Assembly: GCA_022013685.1 (NCBI GenBank)
Contig: JAKLPV010000003.1
Span: forward strand, 1 to 53,742
Source of the DNA: Anaerolineae bacterium
Lineage (GTDB): Bacteria > Chloroflexota > Anaerolineae > Anaerolineales > Villigracilaceae
DNA length: 53,742 bases
Reading direction: 5' to 3'
Part shown: in pieces, positions 23,673-31,757 of the stretch
How positions within the stretch are numbered: the stretch's first letter is position 1
Layout: each line of letters begins with the position of its first letter
Notes under the pieces: model-generated
What the model was told of the DNA's origin: nothing
The model's input: only the letters and a program-made list of their open reading frames with translations
Databases searched by the model: none
Program-made: the position numbers and the translations under genes

Positions 23673-24917
23673 ATGAGCGATATAAAGCATAAATGGCTTA
23701 CAGCCTTTGAGGAACGACTACAAAATACCGATTTATCCTTTGATGAAAAGAAATCGTATATTGAGCTGTTAACTTCTTTGTTGGATGGGTTGGTCGACAG
23801 TGATCCTTCAGGACAATATGAACAAGTTGCCGAAGTATTGGCCTCGCGTATTTTTTCGCATCACAATTTATTGGGGGTGATCCGTCAGCAGGCAGCCGAG
23901 TTGGATGCTGTTAAACGCCTGACTTACAACCTGACCACCAACCTGGAGTTACAGGCGGTGCTGGATAATGTTGTAACCGAAGCGATGCAACTGGTCAAGA
24001 ACGCTCGCAATGCCCATATTTACCTTTATCAAAACAATAGCCTGCGTTTTGGCGCATCATTGGACGGACAGGGTGAGCGGAACAAAGAGCTCTGGCCTCC
24101 GCGCCCGGATGGGATTACTTACAAAACTGCTCAATCCAAAGAGACACTGGTTATTGAGAACTTGCGCGAGCACACTCTTTTTAACATGATGTCTGAAAAA
24201 TGGCACGGTTCTATGATCAGTATTCCACTGATGATGGCAGATAGTGTCATCGGAGTGATGAATCTCTCGCGCTGGCATGTCGGATCATTTTCTCCGGCAG
24301 AACAACGCTTGCTTAAATTATTAGCCGATCAGGCCGCAATTGCAATCATCAACGCCCGCCTGCATGAAGCCGTTTCGCGCCAGGCTTTAAGCGACACACT
24401 GACCGGCCTTCCCAACCGCCGCGCGCTCGACCGTTATATCGATCACCAGGTCAGCCGCACCAACCGCACCGGACGTCCGTTTGCAGTTTTAATGATGGAT
24501 TTGGACGGTTTCAAAAATGTGAACGACAATTGGGGACACTCCATTGGAGACCGGGTTTTGCATGACATCGCGGCCTTTCTTTTATCGGTGTCACGCGCCA
24601 GCGATTTCCTGGCGCGCTATGGCGGAGATGAGTTATGTATGCTCTTGCCAGATACAAACGCGGTCTCGGCAGTTCAAGTGGCTGAAAACATTGGCCAGCG
24701 TTTAGCCGGTTACGCCTGTTTCCTGCCAGATGGCTCTGCCTGCCGGTTGGGCATTTCTGGCGGAATTGCGATCTATCCCACCCATGCGCGTACAGGCGCG
24801 GACCTGTTGCGGTCTGCAGATGAAGCTCTTTACCGCGCAAAGAAACATGCCCGTGGCACATTCCAAATGGCGCGTGGTTTTACCGGCGAACTGCAAATGC
24901 CCAACGTTAAAGGATAA
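23673..24917 (+). CDS. GAF-GGDEF diguanylate cyclase
   Basis: A 414-residue soluble signalling protein. An N-terminal helical region (about 1-75) precedes a GAF sensor domain (about 80-230; LQAVLDNVVTEAMQLVKNA onward) and a GGDEF domain (about 245-405). The active-site motif is GGDEL near residues 317-321, and an RASD inhibitory site (RxxD) stands five residues before it, so an active, product-inhibited diguanylate cyclase making c-di-GMP is likely. NRRALDRY and DLDGFKNVND are the usual early motifs. The ATG at 23673 follows an in-frame TTG at 23664; neither has a strong ribosome site. A terminator follows. Confidence 0.92.
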   Translation: MSDIKHKWLTAFEERLQNTDLSFDEKKSYIELLTSLLDGLVDSDPSGQYEQVAEVLASRIFSHHNLLGVIRQQAAELDAVKRLTYNLTTNLELQAVLDNVVTEAMQLVKNARNAHIYLYQNNSLRFGASLDGQGERNKELWPPRPDGITYKTAQSKETLVIENLREHTLFNMMSEKWHGSMISIPLMMADSVIGVMNLSRWHVGSFSPAEQRLLKLLADQAAIAIINARLHEAVSRQALSDTLTGLPNRRALDRYIDHQVSRTNRTGRPFAVLMMDLDGFKNVNDNWGHSIGDRVLHDIAAFLLSVSRASDFLARYGGDELCMLLPDTNAVSAVQVAENIGQRLAGYACFLPDGSACRLGISGGIAIYPTHARTGADLLRSADEALYRAKKHARGTFQMARGFTGELQMPNVKG

Positions 24918-24940
24918 AGAGCGAACTTTTCATCTGTTTG

Positions 24941-24973
24941 CGGGTTGTTATTGCCAACAACCCGTTTTTTATT
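24941..24973 (+). terminator. Terminator after the GGDEF gene
   Basis: CGGGTTGTT pairs with AACAACCCG around ATTGCC, followed by TTTTTTATT. It ends 9 nt before the next ATG, so it also forms the leader of the lipid kinase gene. Confidence 0.85.
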
Positions 24974-24981
24974 GGAGGAAA

Positions 24982-25896
24982 ATGTCCCCCAAAGCAAAAC
25001 TAATCTTTAATCCAATGGCTGACATGGGTGAAGCCTGGAAAATTGCCAACGATCTTCGCCCGATTGCCCACCAGTATGGCGCCGAGTGGAGTGGAACCGT
25101 CTACCCCACTCATGCCACGGAGTTGGCGCGCCAGGCCGCCGAGCAGGGCTTCGAACGCGTCATCGCCCTGGGTGGTGACGGAACCGTCCACGAAGTGGTC
25201 AACGGCTTGATGCAAGTCCCCGCAGCGCGCCGTCCCGTTCTGGGGGTTGTCCCGATTGGTTCGGGAAATGATTTCGCCCACGCCATTGGCGTCCCCAAAG
25301 CCGCCGACCGCGCCCTGGCCCACGCCCTCGAAGGGCCAGCCTCGACAGTCGACCTGGGGCTGATGACCGACGAACATGGCCGTCAGGAATATTTCGACAA
25401 CACATTGGGCATGGGCTTTGATGCGGTTGTCACCATCCGTTCACACAAACTGCCTTTTATACGCGGATTTTTGATGTATCTGGTGGCTGTCTTGCAGACC
25501 ATCATCGTCAACCACCAACCCGCCTTGATGAAAATCGAAAACGATGGGCAGTCAATCGAGCAGTCCAACATTATGCTGACGATTTGTAACGGGCCGCGTC
25601 AGGGCGGCGGCTTCCTGGTGGCGCCGGACGCAAAAAACGACGATGGGATTCTCAACTTTAGCATGGTCGAACGCTGTTCGCGCCTGACCATGCTGCGGAT
25701 CATGCCGGAAGTGATGCGCGGAACGCACGGGCGTTTTCCACAGGTGACGCTCGGAACCACCCGCCAGCTAAGCCTGGTTTCTGACCGACCGCTCTACATC
25801 CACGCTGACGGCGAGGTTTACACGAGCTTTGGAAGCAACCTGCGCCAGATCAGTTGTGAAATTGTGCCGAATGCATTACAAGTGATCAAAGGATAA
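24982..25896 (+). CDS. Diacylglycerol kinase-like lipid kinase (YegS/DgkB type)
   Basis: A 304-residue protein with the DAGK catalytic fold: KLIFNPMADMG at the N-terminus, the catalytic loop ALGGDGTVHEVVNGLM near residues 61-76, PIGSGNDFAHAIG, and a C-terminal half with NGPRQGGGFLVAPDAKNDDG, characteristic of YegS/DgkB-type kinases. These phosphorylate diacylglycerol or related lipids at the membrane using ATP. The ATG has GGAGG 6 nt upstream; frames that begin earlier lie inside the GGDEF gene. Four bases separate its stop from the MazG gene. Confidence 0.92.
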   Translation: MSPKAKLIFNPMADMGEAWKIANDLRPIAHQYGAEWSGTVYPTHATELARQAAEQGFERVIALGGDGTVHEVVNGLMQVPAARRPVLGVVPIGSGNDFAHAIGVPKAADRALAHALEGPASTVDLGLMTDEHGRQEYFDNTLGMGFDAVVTIRSHKLPFIRGFLMYLVAVLQTIIVNHQPALMKIENDGQSIEQSNIMLTICNGPRQGGGFLVAPDAKNDDGILNFSMVERCSRLTMLRIMPEVMRGTHGRFPQVTLGTTRQLSLVSDRPLYIHADGEVYTSFGSNLRQISCEIVPNALQVIKG

Positions 25897-25900
25897 ATCC

Positions 25901-26242
25901 ATGCCCTCCATCAAAGACCTAAATGACTACCAACGCGAATCACGCAAGACCTGGAACCTGGTGCATACCGACCACCCAATTGTTTACCCTACCCTCGGAT
26001 TGGTCAACGAAGCCGGAGAGCTGGCTGGCAAGGTCAAGAAAATCTTTCGCGACCATGCCGGCCAGGTCAGTGAAACTGACCGCGAAGCGCTGAAATACGA
26101 ACTGGGTGATGTCTTGTGGTACCTGGCGCAGATTGCCACTGAATTGAATATCCCTTTGCAAGAAGTGGCTGAAGCCAATCTCGAAAAACTTTTCTCGCGT
26201 CTTGAGCGGGGCAAAATCAGGGGCGAGGGCGATTACCGATAA
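25901..26242 (+). CDS. MazG-like nucleotide pyrophosphohydrolase
   Basis: A 113-residue single MazG-type domain. It shows the metal-binding helix pairs: NEAGELAGKVKK (E-x-x-E-like) and ELGDVLWYLAQIATELNI (ExxD). Such proteins hydrolyse nucleoside triphosphates to monophosphates and pyrophosphate, often for housecleaning of damaged nucleotides. Its start lies 4 nt after the lipid kinase stop, so they are co-transcribed. A strong bidirectional terminator follows. Confidence 0.92.
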   Translation: MPSIKDLNDYQRESRKTWNLVHTDHPIVYPTLGLVNEAGELAGKVKKIFRDHAGQVSETDREALKYELGDVLWYLAQIATELNIPLQEVAEANLEKLFSRLERGKIRGEGDYR

Positions 26243-26244
26243 AT

Positions 26245-26283
26245 AAAAAGTGGGAAGCGGCAAATTGCCGCTTCCCACTTTTA
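26245..26283. terminator. Bidirectional terminator after mazG
   Basis: AAAAAGTGGGAAGCGGCAA pairs with TTGCCGCTTCCCACTTTT, with A/T tracts on both sides. It separates the MazG gene from a converging gene. Confidence 0.88.
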
Positions 26284-26295
26284 CTCTTTCCTCAT

Positions 26296-27294
26296 TTACC
26301 TGTTTTTCTTCTTCTCTTCCCAAACCTTAACCCGTTCGAACAATTCGATCAATGGGCGTAAATCGGCCATCGGCACAGACATGTTCTTGGTCTGGGTTTT
26401 GCTGTATTGGAAGACCCGGCTTCCGGCAAAAATGGTGCTGGCCTTGCGTCGATATTCTTCGCGGGTCATATAACCTGTCAGCCAGGTTTCCATCCCATAG
26501 ATCCAAATATTGCCCCAATCGCGCGGCGAAATAAGATAAACCTCGCCATTTGCGGCGCTGTGAACACCGATGCGCGCATCCGGGATTGAGTCAACGTGCA
26601 GATAAGCCAGGCTATATAACGGCAAATCGACAACAACACGGGTGAGCGGTTCGAGGCAGTATTTTGCGCTAATGAACTCGCGTTCGCTGTCCTGCCCACC
26701 GATTTCAACCGTCAGCGGCGTACTGCATTCACTTTTCAAGCTGACCCTGCCCAGCGGAGCCCAGGTCGCCGGGCGGGACCATTCGGAACGCATGGGATGA
26801 ATGAGGTAAATGGGTTGGCCCGCGTCAACAGCAATTTTGATATCGTCGTTTGAGTTTGTGGTCAGACCCAACAAAAAAGCGAACAGGTATAGGTCCTGGT
26901 CACTGTGGTTTTCGCCGGCAAACTGATCAGCCGGGATCAAGGCCGGGGCGCGCAAGGCAAGTGAAGGGTCGCGGCGCATGGCTGTGATCTGGTTACGCTT
27001 CGAAGTCACGAAGGTTTTCAAGTCGCAGCGATGCCCACCCAGTGAGACGTCATACCGATCCGGCTCGGTAAAAGGGGTCAGACCTTTTACATCAAAGGGA
27101 ATTTCCTGCTCGCCCAGGTAACGCCGAAAGGCCAGCTCAACCGCCACCCCGCCGACGATCCGCCGCAGGCGCGAGTAGAGCGAGCCGCCCATGCGGTTGT
27201 AGGTATATGGCAAGGAGCGTATGGCATAGGCGATCCCGCCTTCGGTCAGGTCAGACGTGTAAGGTAGTTTTATAAAGGCATCAGCGGTTATCAT
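26296..27294 (-). CDS. Unrecognised protein with a possible PD-(D/E)xK nuclease core
   Basis: A 332-residue cytoplasmic protein that I cannot assign to a family. In the N-terminal third an acidic helix (GVAVELAFRRYL) is followed by RYDVSLGGHRCDLKTF, an arrangement of Glu, Asp and Asp-x-Lys on adjacent strands that fits the PD-(D/E)xK nuclease fold. The C-terminal half is beta-rich (GNIWIYGMETWLTGY near the end) and unrelated to anything I recognise. It is a lone gene between a terminator and a divergent lipoprotein gene; no methylase or other restriction partner is adjacent. The nuclease suggestion is an inference from motif order only. Confidence 0.68.
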   Translation of the reverse strand: MITADAFIKLPYTSDLTEGGIAYAIRSLPYTYNRMGGSLYSRLRRIVGGVAVELAFRRYLGEQEIPFDVKGLTPFTEPDRYDVSLGGHRCDLKTFVTSKRNQITAMRRDPSLALRAPALIPADQFAGENHSDQDLYLFAFLLGLTTNSNDDIKIAVDAGQPIYLIHPMRSEWSRPATWAPLGRVSLKSECSTPLTVEIGGQDSEREFISAKYCLEPLTRVVVDLPLYSLAYLHVDSIPDARIGVHSAANGEVYLISPRDWGNIWIYGMETWLTGYMTREEYRRKASTIFAGSRVFQYSKTQTKNMSVPMADLRPLIELFERVKVWEEKKKNR

Positions 27295-27387
27295 GGGCTA
27301 TCCTGTTTTTCTCACAACATCATTATCATCAATCCTATACCAAAGTCGCATTTATGCCAAGATGCAATCTAAAATAGGGCGGATTGG

Positions 27388-27393
27388 TATAAT
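27388..27393 (+). promoter_or_regulatory. Candidate -10 box for the first FW-domain lipoprotein
   Basis: TATAAT about 50 nt before the ATG at 27444. No clear -35 element. Confidence 0.4.
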
Positions 27394-27443
27394 CATTGTA
27401 TTGAATCAGGAGAAATCGTATTTTTTATTCGAGGAGGAAAAAG

Positions 27444-28139
27444 ATGTTTAAGCTGTCTTTGCGCGCAGTTTTGCTTGTTTTGTTTTTGTTGGCCGGTTTG
27501 GCCGGGTGCAACCTGCCTCAGGCCACGCCACAAACGGCCGATTCTGTTTTTACTGCCGCCGCAGAAACCGTGCAGGCCCAGTTGACACTCGACAGCCTGC
27601 TTGTTCCGCAAGAAACAACCCCGGCCCCGCCTGCGCCAGCCACTGCCACACTGCCACCGCCGAGTGCCACTCTCCCGCCGACCGCCACTGCCAGCGCCAC
27701 CCCACTGTGCGACCTAGCGCAATTCGTAAGCGATGTCACCATTCCCGATGGCACTGAAGTGCTGCCTGACCAGGCTTTTACCAAAACCTGGCGATTACGA
27801 AATATGGGGACCTGCACCTGGACAACAGGCTATCAACTTATCTTTGGCAGTGGCGAGTTGCTGGGCGGCCCGGCTGCCCAGCCGTTGGCGGGTAATGTTC
27901 CCCCAGGCCAGGAAGTCGACCTGGGTATCGCGCTCAAGGCGCCTCTCAACCCTGGCACCTATCGAGGATACTGGCGCTTGCGCAACTCGGCGGGCGTCTT
28001 GATGCCTGTCTTGAGTGGTTATCAGGGCACCTCATTTTTTGTCGAAATCAAGGTGGTCGCACCGACTGCCACGCCCACCACTACTTTCACTCCCACGGCA
28101 ACGGCGACTCCAACACCAACTCATACGCCCGCACCTTGA
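27444..28139 (+). CDS. FW (NBR1-like Ig) domain lipoprotein
   Basis: A 231-residue lipoprotein, first of three related neighbours. The signal peptide ends in LAGC (Cys21). After a Pro/Ala/Thr linker, residues about 85-200 form an FW/NBR1-type Ig-like domain: VSDVTIPDGTEVLPDQAF, KTWRLRNMGTCTW, a PPGQEVDLGIALKAP strand and YRGYWRLRNSAG. The protein ends in a Thr/Pro tail (TATPT-type). GAGGAGG precedes the ATG. In eukaryotic NBR1 this domain binds cargo; in bacteria it is found in cell-surface proteins of Chloroflexota and others, with an undefined role. Confidence 0.88.
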   Translation: MFKLSLRAVLLVLFLLAGLAGCNLPQATPQTADSVFTAAAETVQAQLTLDSLLVPQETTPAPPAPATATLPPPSATLPPTATASATPLCDLAQFVSDVTIPDGTEVLPDQAFTKTWRLRNMGTCTWTTGYQLIFGSGELLGGPAAQPLAGNVPPGQEVDLGIALKAPLNPGTYRGYWRLRNSAGVLMPVLSGYQGTSFFVEIKVVAPTATPTTTFTPTATATPTPTHTPAP

Positions 28140-28164
28140 GTGAACCGTAATGCTTTCATCATGG

Positions 28165-28196
28165 ACGGGTGTCTGCGCGGCAGACATCCGTTTTTT
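28165..28196 (+). terminator. Terminator after the first FW lipoprotein gene
   Basis: An 11-bp stem, ACGGGTGTCTG (28165-28175) with CAGACATCCGT (28181-28191) including one G-T pair, followed by TTTTTT. Confidence 0.85.
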
Positions 28197-28236
28197 GTTT
28201 TTGTTATAATAACCGCCTGTTGTGAAAGGAAACCGT

Positions 28237-29199
28237 ATGAAAAAACAATTTACCAATATTGCTATCTGGGGGGTTATGCTTGTGCTGCTTTTAAGCGCTT
28301 GTGGCGGCGAGACAGCCCCCACTCCCGATGCGGATGCGATTGCCACATCTGCCGTACAAACCGTCGAAGCGCGCTACACCGATCAGGCCGCAACCCAGCA
28401 AGCCGCAGTCACCCCAACCCAGACCCTTGAACCACTTACACCAACTGCTACTTTTGCGCCATCACCAACCGCGGTTGTCTCACAGGGCGGCGCGCAGATT
28501 GCCTGTTACTTTGCCCAGTTCGTGACCGATATCAGCGTCCCTGATGGCACGATCATGTTGCCAGGCACGGTATTTACAAAAACCTGGCAAATCAAAAACG
28601 TCGGTTCTTGTCCCTGGGATACATCCCACAAACTTTACCTGCAAAGTGGTGACGGGTTGACCACGACCACATCCATCCCACTGACCAAGACCGTCTATCC
28701 TGGCGATGTGGTCAACTTATCGGTCAATATGACCGCGCCTGAAACTGAAGGCGTCTACACTGGCTACTGGCGGATTGCAACCCCCTATGGAGGCAGCTTT
28801 GGCGTGGGTGCGACGGATACGTCCCTGATTGCCAAGATCACCGTCGCCAAAAAGCCCGAAGACGCCTTTGCGGTTACAGATGTGTTCTACACCATTACAC
28901 GCGACCCGCAGACTGCATGTCCGGTCAATGGCACGAAATATACCGTTACTGCCACTGTTGTGACCAACGGCCCCGGCGAGGTCCGCTACGTCTGGTATCA
29001 ACATCCTTACGATGGCGGTATCCGTGAAGGCGGCAAGCTGGCCTTTACGCAGGCGGGCAGGCAAACCATTTCGTGGACATGGAATCTAAAATCAGACGCG
29101 GTACAGGGCATGGAGCGCAAAGTATCGCTCTTTATTAGCGCGCCAAACAATGCCGAGTTCCAGGCTGGAATGCCAATATTCTACTGGACCTGCCCGTAA
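28237..29199 (+). CDS. FW domain lipoprotein with extra Ig-like domain
   Basis: A 320-residue lipoprotein, second of the tandem set. AAAGGA precedes the ATG, and TATAAT at 28205-28210 could be its own -10 box. The signal peptide ends in LSAC; the linker is Ala/Thr/Pro-rich. The FW domain (about residues 85-205) reads VTDISVPDGTIMLPGTVF, KTWQIKNVGSCPW and YTGYWRIATPYG. A second C-terminal beta domain (about 215-320) starts AFAVTDVFYTITRDPQTACP and ends in YWTCP, absent from the first paralog. Likely surface-displayed. Confidence 0.87.
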   Translation: MKKQFTNIAIWGVMLVLLLSACGGETAPTPDADAIATSAVQTVEARYTDQAATQQAAVTPTQTLEPLTPTATFAPSPTAVVSQGGAQIACYFAQFVTDISVPDGTIMLPGTVFTKTWQIKNVGSCPWDTSHKLYLQSGDGLTTTTSIPLTKTVYPGDVVNLSVNMTAPETEGVYTGYWRIATPYGGSFGVGATDTSLIAKITVAKKPEDAFAVTDVFYTITRDPQTACPVNGTKYTVTATVVTNGPGEVRYVWYQHPYDGGIREGGKLAFTQAGRQTISWTWNLKSDAVQGMERKVSLFISAPNNAEFQAGMPIFYWTCP

Positions 29200-29208
29200 A
29201 ACCCATCA

Positions 29209-29248
29209 AATCAAAACAACCGGAGCTTAAGCTCCGGTTGTTTTGATT
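29209..29248. terminator. 40-nt perfect palindromic terminator
   Basis: A perfect self-complementary 40-mer centred at 29228/29229 (core CGGAGCTTAAGCTCCG) with AACA/TGTT and A/T tracts at the ends. It follows the second FW lipoprotein gene. Confidence 0.82.
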
Positions 29249-29316
29249 CTGGAACCTTTTAAGAGACAAAATCGTCTATATTCGATATGATGGTTATGGA
29301 TTCAGGAGATTATCCA

Positions 29317-30651
29317 ATGAAAAAACTTTTTCCTTTTTCTGTGTTCGTGCTGGCCCTGTTACTGGCCGGGTGCAACCTGCCAAACGCCGCCCCCGATTCT
29401 GGGGCAACCCTGCAGGCCATTTATACCGCCCAGGCGGCAACCTTGCAGGCGTTGCAAACCCAGGCGCTCTCTACAACCAACGTGCCGGCGACGCTGGGGC
29501 TGCCCACCCTGCCCGTTTTGGAAACGCCGACAAGTGCGCCCTCGCTGCCAACTGCCACGAACCAGGCCGCTGTAACGATGGCGCCAATCACCCGCTGTGA
29601 GCAGGCTGCTTTTTTGGGCGATGTGACCATCCCCGACAATACAGCGCTGGGATCGGGTGCGAATTTTACAAAAACCTGGCGCATCCAGAATACCGGAACC
29701 TGCACCTGGACAACCGCCTATGCGCTTGTCTTCTCTTCGGGGCACCAAATGGGCGGCCCTGCTTCGGTCAGCATGCCCAAGACTGTTCTGCCCGGCGACT
29801 CGGTGGATATTGCGGTCAACCTGACTGCCCCGGCCGGACAGGGAACCTATCGCGGCAACTGGATGCTGCGCAACAGCGCCGGAGTCTTGTTCGGGCTTGG
29901 CGCACAGGCCAATAGCCCAGTTTTTGTCCAGATTCGAGTCAATGCCGATATGCTGGGGTTTTATGATTTTGTCGCCAACTATTGTTCGGCAGATTGGCGC
30001 AGCGCGGCCGGCGACCTGGGTTGCCCCGGTAATGTTAATGGCAAAAAAGGATTTGCGATCAGCCTCGACAAGCCCAAACTTGAGACTGGCATTACCGAGA
30101 ACCGCCCCGGACTGCTGACTGTGCCGGAAAATGTCAATAATGGCTACCTGAGCGGCCACTATCAGCCCTTTGAAGTTAAGAATGGGGATCGCTTCCGCGC
30201 AACCATCGGCTGTGAATATGGCGCAAGCGGCTGTAATGTGCTCTTCAGACTCTCTTACCAGATTGGCAATGGTCAGGCAAAAACATTATGGCAGTTTGTC
30301 GAAGCGTATGAGGGCCAGGTTTACCATGTGGATGTGGACCTGAGCGCGCTCAAAGGCCAGACGGTTAAATTCATCCTCACGGCGCATGCCAACGGTTCGG
30401 CAGCCAACGATCGGCCGATTTGGCTGGCTGCCCGCATCGAGCGGCTGGCGAACCTGGTGACGTCCACCCCGACCTCGACTGCAACGGCGACTGCTACCGG
30501 TACAACAGTCACAAGCACGGCCACGATGACAGCCACCACAACAGCTACGCCAACCAACACTGTCACCGCTACTGAGACGGCCACCAGCACGGCAACGGCT
30601 ACAGAAACAGCCACCCCAACGGAGACGCCGACGCCAACCAATACACCATAA
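29317..30651 (+). CDS. FW domain lipoprotein with beta-sandwich and Thr-rich tail
   Basis: A 444-residue lipoprotein, third of the set. The ATG at 29317 has AGGAG upstream. Lipobox LAGC is followed by an Ala/Gln/Thr linker. The FW domain spans about 95-210 (GDVTIPDNTALGSGANF, KTWRIQNTGTCTW, YRGNWMLRNSAG). Residues about 215-375 form another beta-rich domain with NGDRFRATIGCEYGASG and a final IWLAARIER, resembling carbohydrate-binding-like sandwiches. The last about 70 residues are almost pure Thr/Ala/Pro/Glu/Ser, a stalk-like tail. Confidence 0.87.
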   Translation: MKKLFPFSVFVLALLLAGCNLPNAAPDSGATLQAIYTAQAATLQALQTQALSTTNVPATLGLPTLPVLETPTSAPSLPTATNQAAVTMAPITRCEQAAFLGDVTIPDNTALGSGANFTKTWRIQNTGTCTWTTAYALVFSSGHQMGGPASVSMPKTVLPGDSVDIAVNLTAPAGQGTYRGNWMLRNSAGVLFGLGAQANSPVFVQIRVNADMLGFYDFVANYCSADWRSAAGDLGCPGNVNGKKGFAISLDKPKLETGITENRPGLLTVPENVNNGYLSGHYQPFEVKNGDRFRATIGCEYGASGCNVLFRLSYQIGNGQAKTLWQFVEAYEGQVYHVDVDLSALKGQTVKFILTAHANGSAANDRPIWLAARIERLANLVTSTPTSTATATATGTTVTSTATMTATTTATPTNTVTATETATSTATATETATPTETPTPTNTP

Positions 30652-30658
30652 CATCAAG

Positions 30659-30700
30659 AAAAAGTGTGGAGCGGAATAATTATTCCGCTCCACACTTTTT
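30659..30700. terminator. 42-nt perfect palindromic terminator
   Basis: A perfect 42-nt palindrome centred at 30679/30680 with A5/T5 ends (core GGAATAATTATTCC). It separates the third FW lipoprotein gene from a converging epimerase gene and can work both ways. Confidence 0.85.
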
Positions 30701-30729
30701 AGAAGAGCAATGCACTGCTGAATGAGCAA

Positions 30730-31755
30730 TTAGAACAAATCTTTGTTGGCGCTGACCCAATCAAATAACTGGCGCACACCTTTTTCTACATCATACTGTG
30801 GCTGCCAGCCCAACTCAGCCTGCGCCTTGCGGGTGTCAGCCACAAAGACTTTTTGATCACCTGGCCGCCAGTCACCGCGTGAAACAGAAATTGGGCTGCC
30901 GAGCATTTTTTTGAGCAGGGGAGCAAACTCGGTCCAAATCGAGATGGTATTTTCAGGGCCGCCACCCAGGTTATAAACCTGTCCGCTGACGGTCTTTATT
31001 TTTTCCAGTGCCAGATCATAACCATCAAGCAGATCATAAACGTGTAACAGGTCACGCACTTGTTTGCCATCGCCATAAATGGCAAGCGGGCGGCCCGTCA
31101 CGGCGGCGATCACGAACCAGGCCACCCAGCCCTGATCTTCAACACCAAATTGGCGCGGACCGTAGATGCAGCTCTGGCGGAAGACCACTGTTCGCAGACC
31201 GTAGATTCGTCCGTAGTCTCGCACATACTGATCGCCTGCGCCTTTTGAACAGCCATACGGCGAGTGGAAATCAAGCGGCTGGCTTTCGGGGCAGCCAAAA
31301 GGCAGGTCCCGGTATTGCCAACGGGTGGGAGTTTCATCCACCTCGACATCGTCCATGCCGCCGTAAACTTTATTGGTGGACGAGTAGAAGACAATCGGAT
31401 CCCGCCCGCTCAGGCGCGCCGCTTCGAGCATATTGAAAGTGCCCAGGGCGTTGATCTCGAAATCTTCACGCGGATTGACCACCGAAGTGGTGACAGCCAC
31501 CTGCCCGGCCAAGTGGACGATCACATCCGCTTCTCTGGCCGTTTCAGCCAGCAGGGAGGCATCGCGCACGTCGCCGGCTACCAGTTGGAAGGCGTTTTTG
31601 CCGAAAGTTTCTTCGAGCCATTTCAGGTTACGTGGTGCGCCAGCCCGGCTCAGGTTATCGTAAACGGTGACCTGCTCGCCGCGCTGAAGCAGGCGATGGA
31701 CATAGTTGGAGCCAATAAAACCGGCGCCGCCGGTGACAAGGAAATGGCGCTTCAT
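30730..31755 (-). CDS. NAD-dependent sugar epimerase, CDP-paratose 2-epimerase-like
   Basis: A 341-residue extended SDR. It carries GGAGFIGSNYV (NAD binding), a YSSTNKVYG active-site Ser/Thr region, and SPYGCSKGAGDQYVRDY with the Tyr-x3-Lys. RQSCIYGPRQFGVEDQGWVAWF is the signature of CDP-paratose/CDP-tyvelose 2-epimerases, which invert C2 of a nucleotide-linked dideoxyhexose for surface polysaccharide. The actual sugar here is not certain, as no CDP-glucose pathway genes are nearby. Its start lies 2 nt from the stop of the upstream membrane protein gene, so both are probably one transcript. Confidence 0.87.
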   Translation of the reverse strand: MKRHFLVTGGAGFIGSNYVHRLLQRGEQVTVYDNLSRAGAPRNLKWLEETFGKNAFQLVAGDVRDASLLAETAREADVIVHLAGQVAVTTSVVNPREDFEINALGTFNMLEAARLSGRDPIVFYSSTNKVYGGMDDVEVDETPTRWQYRDLPFGCPESQPLDFHSPYGCSKGAGDQYVRDYGRIYGLRTVVFRQSCIYGPRQFGVEDQGWVAWFVIAAVTGRPLAIYGDGKQVRDLLHVYDLLDGYDLALEKIKTVSGQVYNLGGGPENTISIWTEFAPLLKKMLGSPISVSRGDWRPGDQKVFVADTRKAQAELGWQPQYDVEKGVRQLFDWVSANKDLF

Positions 31756-31757
31756 AA

